Shown piece after piece: positions 7,159-12,803 of a DNA stretch of 12,803 nucleotides. The DNA is taken from positions 1 through 12,803 of the forward strand of contig JBHGWS010000070.1 of assembly GCA_041936745.1 (NCBI GenBank), written 5' to 3'. The notes under the pieces are model-generated. The model did no database searches and was not told the origin of the DNA. It saw only the letters and a program-made list of their open reading frames with translations. Position numbers and translations under genes: made by a program. The stretch comes from Darwinibacter acetoxidans_A (lineage in GTDB: Bacteria; Bacillota; Limnochordia; Darwinibacteriales; Darwinibacteriaceae). How positions within the stretch are numbered: the first letter of the stretch is position 1; each line of letters begins with the position of its first letter.

Positions 7159-8295
7159 CTAAATTATAACGAGTTCGCCAAACAAGGCCCCCGCGGCTTT
7201 GACGGCCTGCAAAATAGCGATAATGTCCCGGGGTGTGGCACCAATTGCGTTTAAAGCGTCGACTAAATCCTGGACGTTGTTTGTCCCCGCAAAGACGGCA
7301 AAATGGCTGGGCTGTTCTTCCACATCTAAAACGATCTGGTCCGTGACAACCGTGCTGCCCCCCGCAAAGGGCGGCGGCTGTGAAACAGTTTGCCCCGCTT
7401 CAACCCGTACACTCAAGCCCCCGTGGGAAACAGCTACCGTGGCAATGCGGACTGATGCACCCATGACCACGGTACCCGTCCTCTCGTTAATTACCACTCT
7501 GGCCCGCACATCGGGGCGGATGGGCAACTCCTCCAGCTCCGCCAGGAAACCGATCACATTGTTTTCGTAGCTCACCGGGACATCGATCAGGATGGTGCCC
7601 TCATCTCTTGCCCAGGCTAAATCGGCGCCATAGGCCCCGTTAATGACATCTACCAAACGGGAAGCCGTTGTAAAATCGGGTTCCGCAAGAATCATGGCTA
7701 CCCGGCCGTCTTCCCCGTAGCCCGTATGTTCCAACTCCCGCTCGATAATCCCGCCGTTCGGTACTTTACCCACTGTAGTATGGTTGACTTGGGCGGAAGA
7801 GCCGCCGCCTCGTACTGCGAAACCACCGATAGATACGGCCCCTTGGGCAACCGCAAAAACCTGCCCGTTGGCGGCCTGCAGCGGCGTCTGCAAAAGAAAG
7901 CCCCCCTGCAAGCTGCGCGCATCGCCGATGGAAGAGACGGTAACATCCAAGCGATCGCCGATTCTGGCTGAGGTGGGCAGATCAGCTGTGACCATGACCG
8001 CGGCAATGTTGCGCATGCGCAGATCACTGGCTGAGACCGAGATACCGAAACTGTCCAGCATATTGGCAATCATTTGGATATTGGCCCGGGCACCGGCGCC
8101 GTCTCCGGTCCCCTGCAGGCCCACTACTAAGCCTAAACCGTAAATTTGGTTTTCCCTGACCCCTTGGATCCGCGCTACATCCTTCAGCCGTACAATGGGG
8201 GAATCGTAACGCAGCGGCTCAATGGGCCGGGCCCCCGCGAGAAAGGGAATGAGGAGGAGCACTGCTGTAATTAATAAGCATACTTTTTTGCCCAT
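7159..8295 (-). CDS. flgI: flagellar P-ring protein FlgI
   Basis: 378 residues, full family length. ATG start with AAAGGAGG 7-8 bases upstream. Signal peptide about 1-22 (VCLLITAVLLLIPFLAGA). The mature start RLKDVARIQGVRENQIYGLG followed by LVVGLQGTGDG is diagnostic of FlgI. Further family blocks are MNIAAVMVTADLPTSARIGD-like text near residues 97-115, the AQGAVSIGGF segment, and a C-terminal PRDIIAILQAVKAAGALFGEL helix. FlgI forms the periplasmic, peptidoglycan-level bushing around the rod and is assembled with FlgA. Its presence requires a periplasm closed by an outer membrane, consistent with bamA nearby. It lies 15 bp after flgH. Confidence 0.96.
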   Translation of the reverse strand: MGKKVCLLITAVLLLIPFLAGARPIEPLRYDSPIVRLKDVARIQGVRENQIYGLGLVVGLQGTGDGAGARANIQMIANMLDSFGISVSASDLRMRNIAAVMVTADLPTSARIGDRLDVTVSSIGDARSLQGGFLLQTPLQAANGQVFAVAQGAVSIGGFAVRGGGSSAQVNHTTVGKVPNGGIIERELEHTGYGEDGRVAMILAEPDFTTASRLVDVINGAYGADLAWARDEGTILIDVPVSYENNVIGFLAELEELPIRPDVRARVVINERTGTVVMGASVRIATVAVSHGGLSVRVEAGQTVSQPPPFAGGSTVVTDQIVLDVEEQPSHFAVFAGTNNVQDLVDALNAIGATPRDIIAILQAVKAAGALFGELVII

Positions 8296-8310
8296 CGTTG
8301 TTCCTCCTTT

Positions 8311-8892
8311 CTAAAACAACCAGTTGAAGATACGGGTAATTAAACCGGGAGTGTTTTTGTCGCCCACAACCCCGCTGCCGAAAAAGGCAATTTCCGCATC
8401 CGCTATAAAAGTGGATAAAATAGTGTTATCAGCATCTATATCGCGCTCGCGCACCAAACCGGAAATGACGATTTCCTGTTCTTCTTCGTTAATTACTATC
8501 TTCTGCCGCCCTTCAATGCGCAGCGTATTATTTGGCAGCATTTCCACTACCCTGGTAGTGAGCTTGGCAGTCAGGCTGCCGCCCCTTGACGTGGAGCCGT
8601 CCGCCTGGAAGGAATCGCCGCCGCCTATTTTAAAAAGGGGTATCAAATCAGCCAACACCCCGGCGCCGGGGCCAGCGGAAACTTCCGAATCCTTGCCCGA
8701 GGCCGTCTTCGCCTGCTGCCGGGCCTCTGCTTGTTCCACGATGATAACCGTGATTAGATCGCCCTCTCGCCTGCCCTTTTTATCTGCAAACATTGAGTCT
8801 TTATCCATAGGGTACAGTGAGGTGGCCCGAGTAAGCCCCTGCCAGAGAAATACCACCAATAAGGCGGCTGCCAACACTTTTACTTTTTTCAC
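8311..8892 (-). CDS. flgH: flagellar L-ring protein FlgH, without lipobox
   Basis: 193 residues (enterobacterial FlgH is about 230). GTG start whose first four bases overlap the flgA stop (GTGA), indicating translational coupling; GGGGGAG lies about 9 bases upstream inside flgA. Family blocks: SLYPMDKDSMFADKKGRREGDLITVII, GGSLTAKLTTRVVEMLPNNTLRIEG-type text and the IVISGLVRERDI strand. The C-terminus carries FIADAEIAFFGSGVVGD. FlgH forms the outer-membrane bushing of the rod. Enterobacterial FlgH is a lipoprotein; here the signal region (KVLAAALLVVFLWQGLTRATS) has no Cys, so cleavage by signal peptidase I near TRA-TS is more likely. Confidence 0.94.
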   Translation of the reverse strand: MKKVKVLAAALLVVFLWQGLTRATSLYPMDKDSMFADKKGRREGDLITVIIVEQAEARQQAKTASGKDSEVSAGPGAGVLADLIPLFKIGGGDSFQADGSTSRGGSLTAKLTTRVVEMLPNNTLRIEGRQKIVINEEEQEIVISGLVRERDIDADNTILSTFIADAEIAFFGSGVVGDKNTPGLITRIFNWLF

Positions 8893-9662
8893 GCACCATC
8901 ACTCCCCCCAACTATCACCCGGACAGTTTCGCCGTCTAAGATTTCGCCGTAGACTATTCTTCGGGAAACGGAATTTTCCACGGCTATCACATCGCCCACA
9001 TTACCGGTGCCCCGAGCCGTCCCCGGCACCGTAACTAAAATAGAGCCGGTGTCGGCAATTATCTTAACCCAAGCTCCCCGCTCCACGGCGGGAACCACTT
9101 CCACATGGGCTTCGCTTAAAACCGTGCCGGCGCTGAGGCTGCGCCTGGCCCTGAGGCCTAAGAAATCACTTAAACTGCCCGCCTGCCGACTGCCGTAACC
9201 TATTTCCTTCTCTTCTGCCGCCAAATCAGCGGCAGTTAAAATTTCACCGCGGGAAACATCGCGCTGCAGCACAATAACCTGCAAAGCGGGGGGATCATTA
9301 TTTTCCGCCGAAGGCATGTCTTCTGCCAGCCCATAAACCCTGACCGCCTGAGTGCCGAGAAATTCTATCTTTTTCAAATCAAGGCCCGCCTGCCGCAGGC
9401 GCACTTCGATTTGGCCTTTAGTTAAGCGGCGCCAATCCCCGGGCCGCGGCGCCGTGCCCACATTGGCTTCTTTAACCTGCGCCGCCAGTTCGCCTTCGCC
9501 GCTTATCTCGGCGATCTCTCCCAAAAACAAGCGCGTACCCGCCACCACAGCATTTTCCGGTAAGGTGACGGCTATTTTTTCCAAGTCTTCAGCTTTCGTT
9601 AAATGGGGCCGCCCCAGAAAAAACAAACAAAGCAGCAGGATTAAAATTCTTCGGGTTTTCAT
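8889..9662 (-). CDS. flgA: FlgA, P-ring assembly chaperone (SAF domain)
   Basis: 257 residues. ATG start 5 bp after the flgG stop. Signal peptide about 1-24 (RRILILLLCLFFLGRP). An N-terminal FlgA domain (about 28-110) is followed by a linker and then an SAF-type domain from about 127: VIVLQRDVSRGEILTAADL, LGLRARRSLSAGTVLSEAHV. The C-terminal beta-domain contains GAWVKIIADTGSILVTVPGTA and the GDVIAVEN and GEILDGETVRV segments typical of FlgA. It binds FlgI in the periplasm and helps it polymerise around the rod. It overlaps flgH by 4 bp. The ribosome binding site is weak, suggesting coupling to flgG translation. Confidence 0.92.
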   Translation of the reverse strand: MKTRRILILLLCLFFLGRPHLTKAEDLEKIAVTLPENAVVAGTRLFLGEIAEISGEGELAAQVKEANVGTAPRPGDWRRLTKGQIEVRLRQAGLDLKKIEFLGTQAVRVYGLAEDMPSAENNDPPALQVIVLQRDVSRGEILTAADLAAEEKEIGYGSRQAGSLSDFLGLRARRSLSAGTVLSEAHVEVVPAVERGAWVKIIADTGSILVTVPGTARGTGNVGDVIAVENSVSRRIVYGEILDGETVRVIVGGSDGA

Positions 9663-9667
9663 CTTAA

Positions 9668-10456
9668 TTACCTGCGTAGGTTGTTGGCGGCCTGCAGCAT
9701 ATCATCGGAAGCTTGGATTGCCTTGGAATTCGTTTCGTAAGCGCGCTGGGAGACGATCATGTTCACCATTTCTTCCACAACCTGGACGTTAGACATTTCT
9801 AAAAAGTTCTGGCTGAGAGTGCCAAAACCGTCTAAGCCCGGAGTGCCGATCATGGGTATGCCGCTGGCGGCAGTAGCCGTATAGAGGTTGCGACCTTCGC
9901 TTTTTAAACCCGCGGAATTCACAAAACGGACAATTTCCAGCCGCCCGATTTCTTCCGGTTCGGGTACGCCGGGGCGCATCACGCTGATAGTTCCATCCGA
10001 GCCAATGCTTAAATCCACCGCATCTTCCGGGACAATTACCTCCGGTTCGATGGGAAAGCCGTCGGAAGTCGTTAAACGGCCGTCTGCATCAAGTTTAAAG
10101 GCCCCGTCCCTCGTATAGCGGATGCCGCCGTCAGGCAGCAGCACCTGAAAAAAGCCGTCCCCTTCAATTACTACATCCAGGGGGTTATCGGTTTGTTGGT
10201 ACATGCCCTGCGAAAAGATCCTCTGAGTGGCAACGGGCCGCACGCCGTGGCCGATTTGAATGCCCGTGGGTACCTGCGCGCCCGCCGTCGAGGGGGTACC
10301 GGCAAATTTTATCGTCTGATAAAGTAGATCTTGAAAGTCCACCCGGCTCTTTTTAAACCCGGTGGTGTTGACGTTGGCTAAGTTGTTGGAAATAGTGTCG
10401 ATCTTAGTCTGCTGGGCCACCATGCCCGAAGCGGCAGTCCATAATGTTCGCATCAT
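9668..10456 (-). CDS. flgG: flagellar distal rod protein FlgG (B. subtilis FlhP position)
   Basis: 262 residues, the normal FlgG length. ATG at 10456 with AAGGAGGG 9 bases upstream; the next codon is also ATG. The N-terminal axial motif LWTAASGMVAQQTKID is followed by ISNNLANVNTTGFKKSRVDF. The middle has DNPLDVVIEGDGFFQV and YTRDGAFKLDADGRL. The C-terminal helix has NVQVVEEMVNMIVSQRAYE and ends NNLRR. FlgG builds the distal rod that passes through the P and L rings, so it fits directly before flgA-flgH-flgI. Its mRNA leader (10572-10466) is unusually structured. Confidence 0.95.
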   Translation of the reverse strand: MMRTLWTAASGMVAQQTKIDTISNNLANVNTTGFKKSRVDFQDLLYQTIKFAGTPSTAGAQVPTGIQIGHGVRPVATQRIFSQGMYQQTDNPLDVVIEGDGFFQVLLPDGGIRYTRDGAFKLDADGRLTTSDGFPIEPEVIVPEDAVDLSIGSDGTISVMRPGVPEPEEIGRLEIVRFVNSAGLKSEGRNLYTATAASGIPMIGTPGLDGFGTLSQNFLEMSNVQVVEEMVNMIVSQRAYETNSKAIQASDDMLQAANNLRR

Positions 10457-10465
10457 AACAAAAAG

Positions 10466-10572
10466 CCCTCCTTGTCATAAAAATGAACACAGTTCAAGGG
10501 AGGGATGAAAGCTATCTCAATCGGTCGATAGCTTACGGCTTCTGTTAAACAGTCCAGCCTGGTTCCCTTGAA
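10466..10572 (-). promoter_or_regulatory. structured leader RNA of flgG, riboswitch-like candidate
   Basis: Transcribed on the minus strand, starting 3 nt after the flgF stop codon. P1: TTCAAGGGA (10572-10564) with TCCCTTGAA (10501-10493), 9 perfect pairs. P2: GGCT (10559-10556) with AGCC (10540-10537), continued by CTGT/ACAG around a TTA loop. P3: AAGCTATC (10534-10527) with GATAGCTT (10516-10509), 8 perfect pairs and a 10-nt loop. Two alternatives use the 3' strand of P1. One is TGAAC/GTTCA (10496-10484) followed by five T. The other is CCCTCC (10504-10499) pairing with the ribosome binding site GGAGGG (10471-10466). I do not recognise a known class such as c-di-GMP-I or -II. Confidence 0.55.
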
Positions 10573-10575
10573 ATT

Positions 10576-11310
10576 TTAAACCTCATTCACAATCTTGCCT
10601 AAAGTTTCGTCAAAGGCCTGAATTACTTTTTGGTTGGCTTCGTAAGAACGCTGAATGTTGATTAGGTTGACCATCTCCGTCACTACATTGACGTTGGCCA
10701 TTTCAATGGCCCCCGGCGCTAATTCGGCCCTGTAGCGAAATGGTTGGCCCGCTTGGGCAGAAGCCTCATAAAGATTGGCCCCCCGCCTGATTAGGCCGCC
10801 CCGATCGTCAAATTCCACGACCAGAAGCTTGTCCACGACCTCTCCGTCAACGAATACATCGCCTTGGGAGTTGAATAAAACTTCGCCGCCGCCGACATAA
10901 ATGTAGCCCTTTTCACCGCGGACTAAATTACCGTCCAAAGATGCCAAAAGCCCGCTTCGGTTAACCGTAAAGCGCCCATCCCGCGTGTAGCGCACGCCAT
11001 CGGGCGTTTGCAGGGAGAAAAACCCGGGCCCCACCAAAGCTACGTCTAAGGCGTTCTGGGTGTTTTTCAGTGCCCCCGGCAAAAAAGAGGAATGGCTGCC
11101 GGCCACAATTGCCCCTGTACCTAAATTTCCAATGGGGGTACTCGATTTTTGATAAACCCGGGAAAGCAGTTCTTCCGGGAAAGGGTAAATGTGGGCGGTC
11201 TGGCGCTGAAAACCGGCAGTGTCTACATTCGCTAAGTTGTTACTGGCCACATCCATGCGTGCGGATTCTACCAACATGCCCGAAGCAGCCGTATAAAGAC
11301 CTCGCAGTAT
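10576..11310 (-). CDS. flgF: flagellar proximal rod protein FlgF (B. subtilis FlhO position), non-ATG start
   Basis: 244 residues if begun at ATA (11310-11308), 243 from CTG at 11307, or 233 from the first ATG at 11277. The segment before that ATG reads LRGLYTAASGM in frame, which is the conserved start of axial rod proteins (usually ML/IRGLYTAASGM). An in-frame TAA at 11313-11311 blocks anything longer. AGGGGGTGAT sits at normal spacing before ATA; nothing comparable precedes the ATG. Other blocks: VASNNLANVDTAGFQ, NALDVALVGPGFFSL, YTRDGRFTVNRSG and NVNVVTEMVNLINIQRSYEANQKVI. The protein forms part of the rod. First gene of the flagellar operon, behind a sigma-D promoter. Confidence 0.88.
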   Translation of the reverse strand: MLRGLYTAASGMLVESARMDVASNNLANVDTAGFQRQTAHIYPFPEELLSRVYQKSSTPIGNLGTGAIVAGSHSSFLPGALKNTQNALDVALVGPGFFSLQTPDGVRYTRDGRFTVNRSGLLASLDGNLVRGEKGYIYVGGGEVLFNSQGDVFVDGEVVDKLLVVEFDDRGGLIRRGANLYEASAQAGQPFRYRAELAPGAIEMANVNVVTEMVNLINIQRSYEANQKVIQAFDETLGKIVNEV

Positions 11311-11316
11311 TTAAAT

Positions 11317-11363
11317 CACCCCCTCAGCCAGCCTCAATCTAAATATCGGCAGGCGAGGGGGTG
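11317..11363 (-). repeat. large inverted repeat covering the flgF ribosome binding site
   Basis: In a minus-strand RNA read through from mbl, CACCCCCTC (11363-11355) pairs perfectly with GAGGGGGTG (11325-11317). After a one-base bulge, GCCTGCC (11354-11348) pairs with GGCTGGC (11333-11327) except for one T-T mismatch. The loop is 14 nt. The near arm is the flgF ribosome binding site; the far arm is the spacer of the sigma-D promoter. The downstream sequence ATTTAAATA is not a T tract, so a simple intrinsic terminator in this direction is unlikely. Confidence 0.85.
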
Positions 11364-11370
11364 TTCTTTA
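11343..11370 (-). promoter_or_regulatory. sigma-D (sigma-28, FliA-type) promoter for flgF-flgJ
   Basis: Minus strand TAAA (11370-11367), 16-bp spacer, GCCGATAT (11350-11343). This matches the B. subtilis sigma-D consensus TAAA-N(14-16)-GCCGATAT exactly in its core. Transcription should start about 5-9 bp downstream, near 11338-11334, leaving a leader of roughly 25-30 nt with the ribosome binding site but without the far arm of the inverted repeat. Confidence 0.82.
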
Positions 11371-11376
11371 ATCTTT

Positions 11377-12396
11377 TTACTTTACTTTTGAAAAACTTGT
11401 AGCCAAAATGGCACTTTTGGCCACTCTCTCTAACTGGTCCAAAACCTCGCCGGTGCCCCTGACCACACAGCTGAGCGGCTCTTCCGCCAGCACAACGGGC
11501 ACGCCGGTTTCTTCCTGGATCAGCCTGGCCATCCCATCTAAAAGAGAGCCGCCGCCGCTTAATGCCATGCCTCCGTTGACTATATCGGCGGCAAGTTCCG
11601 GAGGCGTTATTTCCAAAACTCCCCTAATGGCGTTGATGATGCTGAAAATGGCTTCTTCCAGGGCCGGGTAGATGTCCTCGGAAGAAATCTCGATGGTCGC
11701 CGGCAGCCCGGAAACCAGATCTCTGCCCCGCACCTTCATCTTTTTGGCCGGATCGGGAAAGGCGCTGGCAATTGTAATTTTAATGTCTTCCGCCGTCCGA
11801 TCACCAATGGCTAAATTGTAAACTCGTTTAATGTGCCTGGTGATCGCTTCTTCGATATGGGAGCCCCCCACACGGAGGGATTCTGAGGCAACTTCGCCGC
11901 CTAAGGAGATAACTGCAATGTCAGTGGTACCCCCGCCGATGTCGACCACCATATTGCCGCCCGGTGCCGCAATGTCCAAGCCGCAGCCGATAGCGGCGGC
12001 AATCGGTTCAGTGATTAGATAGACCTCTTTTGCCCCGGCCAGGCTTGCCGCTTCTAAAACAGCCCGTTTTTCCACAGTAGTCACGCCCGACGGGACGCAG
12101 ACCATGATGCGGGGCCTGAAAAAACCACGGCCGGCAACTTTTTTAATAAAATATTTAAGTATTTCTTCTGTAATCTGGAAATCGGCTATCACGCCTTCGT
12201 TTAACGGGCGGATCGCCTTTATATTCCCCGGCGTGCGCCCGATCATCTGCCGGGCTTCTTCGCCGATGGCACAAATTTTTTGCGTTTTAACATCGATAGC
12301 CACAACCGCAGGTTCGTGGATAACAACGCCCTTGCCCCGCACATGAACTAAAATATTAGCTGTGCCCAAATCGATACCGATATCCCTGCCAAACAT
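11377..12396 (-). CDS. mbl: MreB/Mbl-family cell-shape actin
   Basis: 339 residues, full length. ATG start with AAGGGG 7 bases upstream. The actin-fold nucleotide motifs are intact: phosphate-1 DIGIDLGTANI (5-15), phosphate-2 MVVDIGGGTTDIAVISLGG (149-167) and the adenosine motif GGMALSGGGSLLDG (275-288). EPIAAAIGCGLDIAAPGG (130-147) is the usual MreB connect segment. It polymerises under the membrane and guides wall synthesis along the cell side. The position next to spoIIID and before two rod-protein genes is the mbl locus arrangement of B. subtilis, which favours Mbl over MreB; sequence alone does not separate them. The stop codon is 66 bp from the flgF start. Confidence 0.94.
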   Translation of the reverse strand: MFGRDIGIDLGTANILVHVRGKGVVIHEPAVVAIDVKTQKICAIGEEARQMIGRTPGNIKAIRPLNEGVIADFQITEEILKYFIKKVAGRGFFRPRIMVCVPSGVTTVEKRAVLEAASLAGAKEVYLITEPIAAAIGCGLDIAAPGGNMVVDIGGGTTDIAVISLGGEVASESLRVGGSHIEEAITRHIKRVYNLAIGDRTAEDIKITIASAFPDPAKKMKVRGRDLVSGLPATIEISSEDIYPALEEAIFSIINAIRGVLEITPPELAADIVNGGMALSGGGSLLDGMARLIQEETGVPVVLAEEPLSCVVRGTGEVLDQLERVAKSAILATSFSKVK

Positions 12397-12523
12397 AAAA
12401 TAGCCCCTTTCGCCCCGAACGTTTTCAGCTATCGCAACAAATTTGGGTTCGCCAAAAGTGGGCTAAATCCTTTTTTAAAACAAATTTTAGGGGCCAACCG
12501 CCCGTCCCATTTTCCCGGCACAG

Positions 12524-12553
12524 AAAAAAAGCCCTAGTCAAAGGCACAGGGCT
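12524..12553 (-). terminator. Rho-independent terminator of spoIIID
   Basis: Minus strand AGCCCT (12553-12548) pairs with AGGGCT (12535-12530) around a 12-nt loop and is followed by TTTTTT. It lies about 46 bp after the spoIIID stop codon. The 127 bp between it and mbl hold no promoter I can name; a small TTTGG/CCAAA hairpin is the only other visible structure there. Confidence 0.85.
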
Positions 12554-12599
12554 AAAGGCTGGGAGTCAAGCGGAAATTAAGCGGCCAACTTTTATTTAA

Positions 12600-12803
12600 T
12601 CAGGAAGCGCGAGTCTTTTTCCCACGGTACTTTCGCCTGGTGGCTTCGCCGCCCCGAATATGGCGCTCTGCTTTATTGACTTCCAACACCTTTTTAACCT
12701 GTGCCGCTAACTCCTTATTTACCCGCGGTAAACGCTCCGTAACATCCTTGTGGATGGTACTTTTGCTTACCCCAAAAACAGAGGCCGCCTGGCGTACGGT
12801 CGC
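12600..12803 (-). CDS. spoIIID: sporulation transcription regulator SpoIIID, N-terminus cut off by window edge
   Basis: 67 residues and a TGA stop; about 20-25 N-terminal residues lie outside the window. The text matches SpoIIID closely: AASVFGVSKSTIHKDVTERL (helix-turn-helix recognition region), then LPRVNKELAAQVKKVL, then KAERHIRGGEATRRKY-like basic tail with HIRGGEAT identical in kind to the Bacillus protein. SpoIIID is the small mother-cell DNA-binding protein that acts between sigma-E and sigma-K. Intact presence argues that the organism forms endospores. It precedes mbl, as in B. subtilis, with a terminator between them. Confidence 0.93.
   Translation of the reverse strand, partial: ATVRQAASVFGVSKSTIHKDVTERLPRVNKELAAQVKKVLEVNKAERHIRGGEATRRKYRGKKTRAS

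Noticed and set aside
7199..8143. Several long open frames on the plus strand and one in another minus frame within flgI
   Set aside because: They lie wholly inside flgI, have no ribosome binding sites or recognisable products, and their amino-acid make-up is that of shadow frames in a GC-biased gene.
10466..10572. c-di-GMP-I, c-di-GMP-II, fluoride or purine riboswitch in the flgG leader
   Set aside because: The conserved core sequences of those classes that I know are not present; only the general layout is riboswitch-like.
11317..11363. The mbl-flgF inverted repeat as an ordinary intrinsic terminator of mbl
   Set aside because: On the coding strand it is followed by ATTTAAATA, not a T tract. 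The T-rich flank lies on the opposite side, where no gene runs toward it.
11583..11611. A second sigma-D-like site inside mbl (TAAC-N16-GCCGATAT on the minus strand)
   Set aside because: The bases encode the conserved ELAADIV region of MreB/Mbl, the -35 is imperfect, and no gene start lies just downstream.
1..12803. CRISPR arrays, tRNA or rRNA genes, insertion sequences
   Set aside because: No regularly spaced repeats, cloverleaf-like sequence, transposase text or terminal inverted repeats were seen; the window is almost fully explained by collinear chromosomal genes.

Overview
The window looks like chromosome from a spore-forming, flagellated Firmicute with an outer membrane (a diderm Firmicute). 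Sporulation and Firmicute identity come from a partial SpoIIID next to an MreB/Mbl actin. The outer membrane is shown by a BamA barrel with POTRA domains, Skp/OmpH-like chaperones, and flagellar L-ring (FlgH) and P-ring (FlgI) genes, which single-membrane Firmicutes lack. Negativicutes, Halanaerobiia and Limnochordia-like lineages all fit; I cannot choose between them. Every gene lies on the minus strand, so the text reads from high to low coordinates.

Layout: (1) 12803-12600, 3' part of spoIIID, then a terminator. (2) 12396-11377, mbl. (3) 11376-6820, flagellar rod and ring operon flgF-flgG-flgA-flgH-flgI-flgJ, closed by a strong terminator at 6803-6752. The order spoIIID-mbl-flgF-flgG matches spoIIID-mbl-flhO-flhP of Bacillus subtilis, with the L/P-ring genes added behind. 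(4) 6626-3463, two exported proteins: a phosphodiester-glycosidase (NAGPA) domain protein and an S55 (SpoIVB-type) peptidase-domain protein. (5) 3350-1629, bamA, with its own terminator. (6) 1575-454, a sigma-A-like promoter and two small exported Skp-like or coiled-coil genes, then a hairpin terminator. (7) 350-1, the 5' part of an exported, probably outer-membrane, protein.

The best candidates for new biology are regulatory. A near-consensus sigma-D (sigma-28) promoter lies in the 66-bp mbl-flgF gap, inside a large inverted repeat. The far arm of the repeat is promoter spacer DNA and the near arm contains the flgF ribosome binding site. A read-through mRNA from mbl should therefore hide that site, while an mRNA started at the sigma-D promoter should expose it. 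The flgF reading frame, judged by homology and ribosome binding site, seems to begin at ATA (or CTG) rather than at the downstream ATG. Between flgF and flgG lies a 107-nt leader with a three-way-junction fold. Its closing stem competes with a small terminator-like hairpin and with an anti-ribosome-binding-site pairing, which is riboswitch-like logic. The S55 domain protein carries its Ser and His motifs in the opposite order from SpoIVB.
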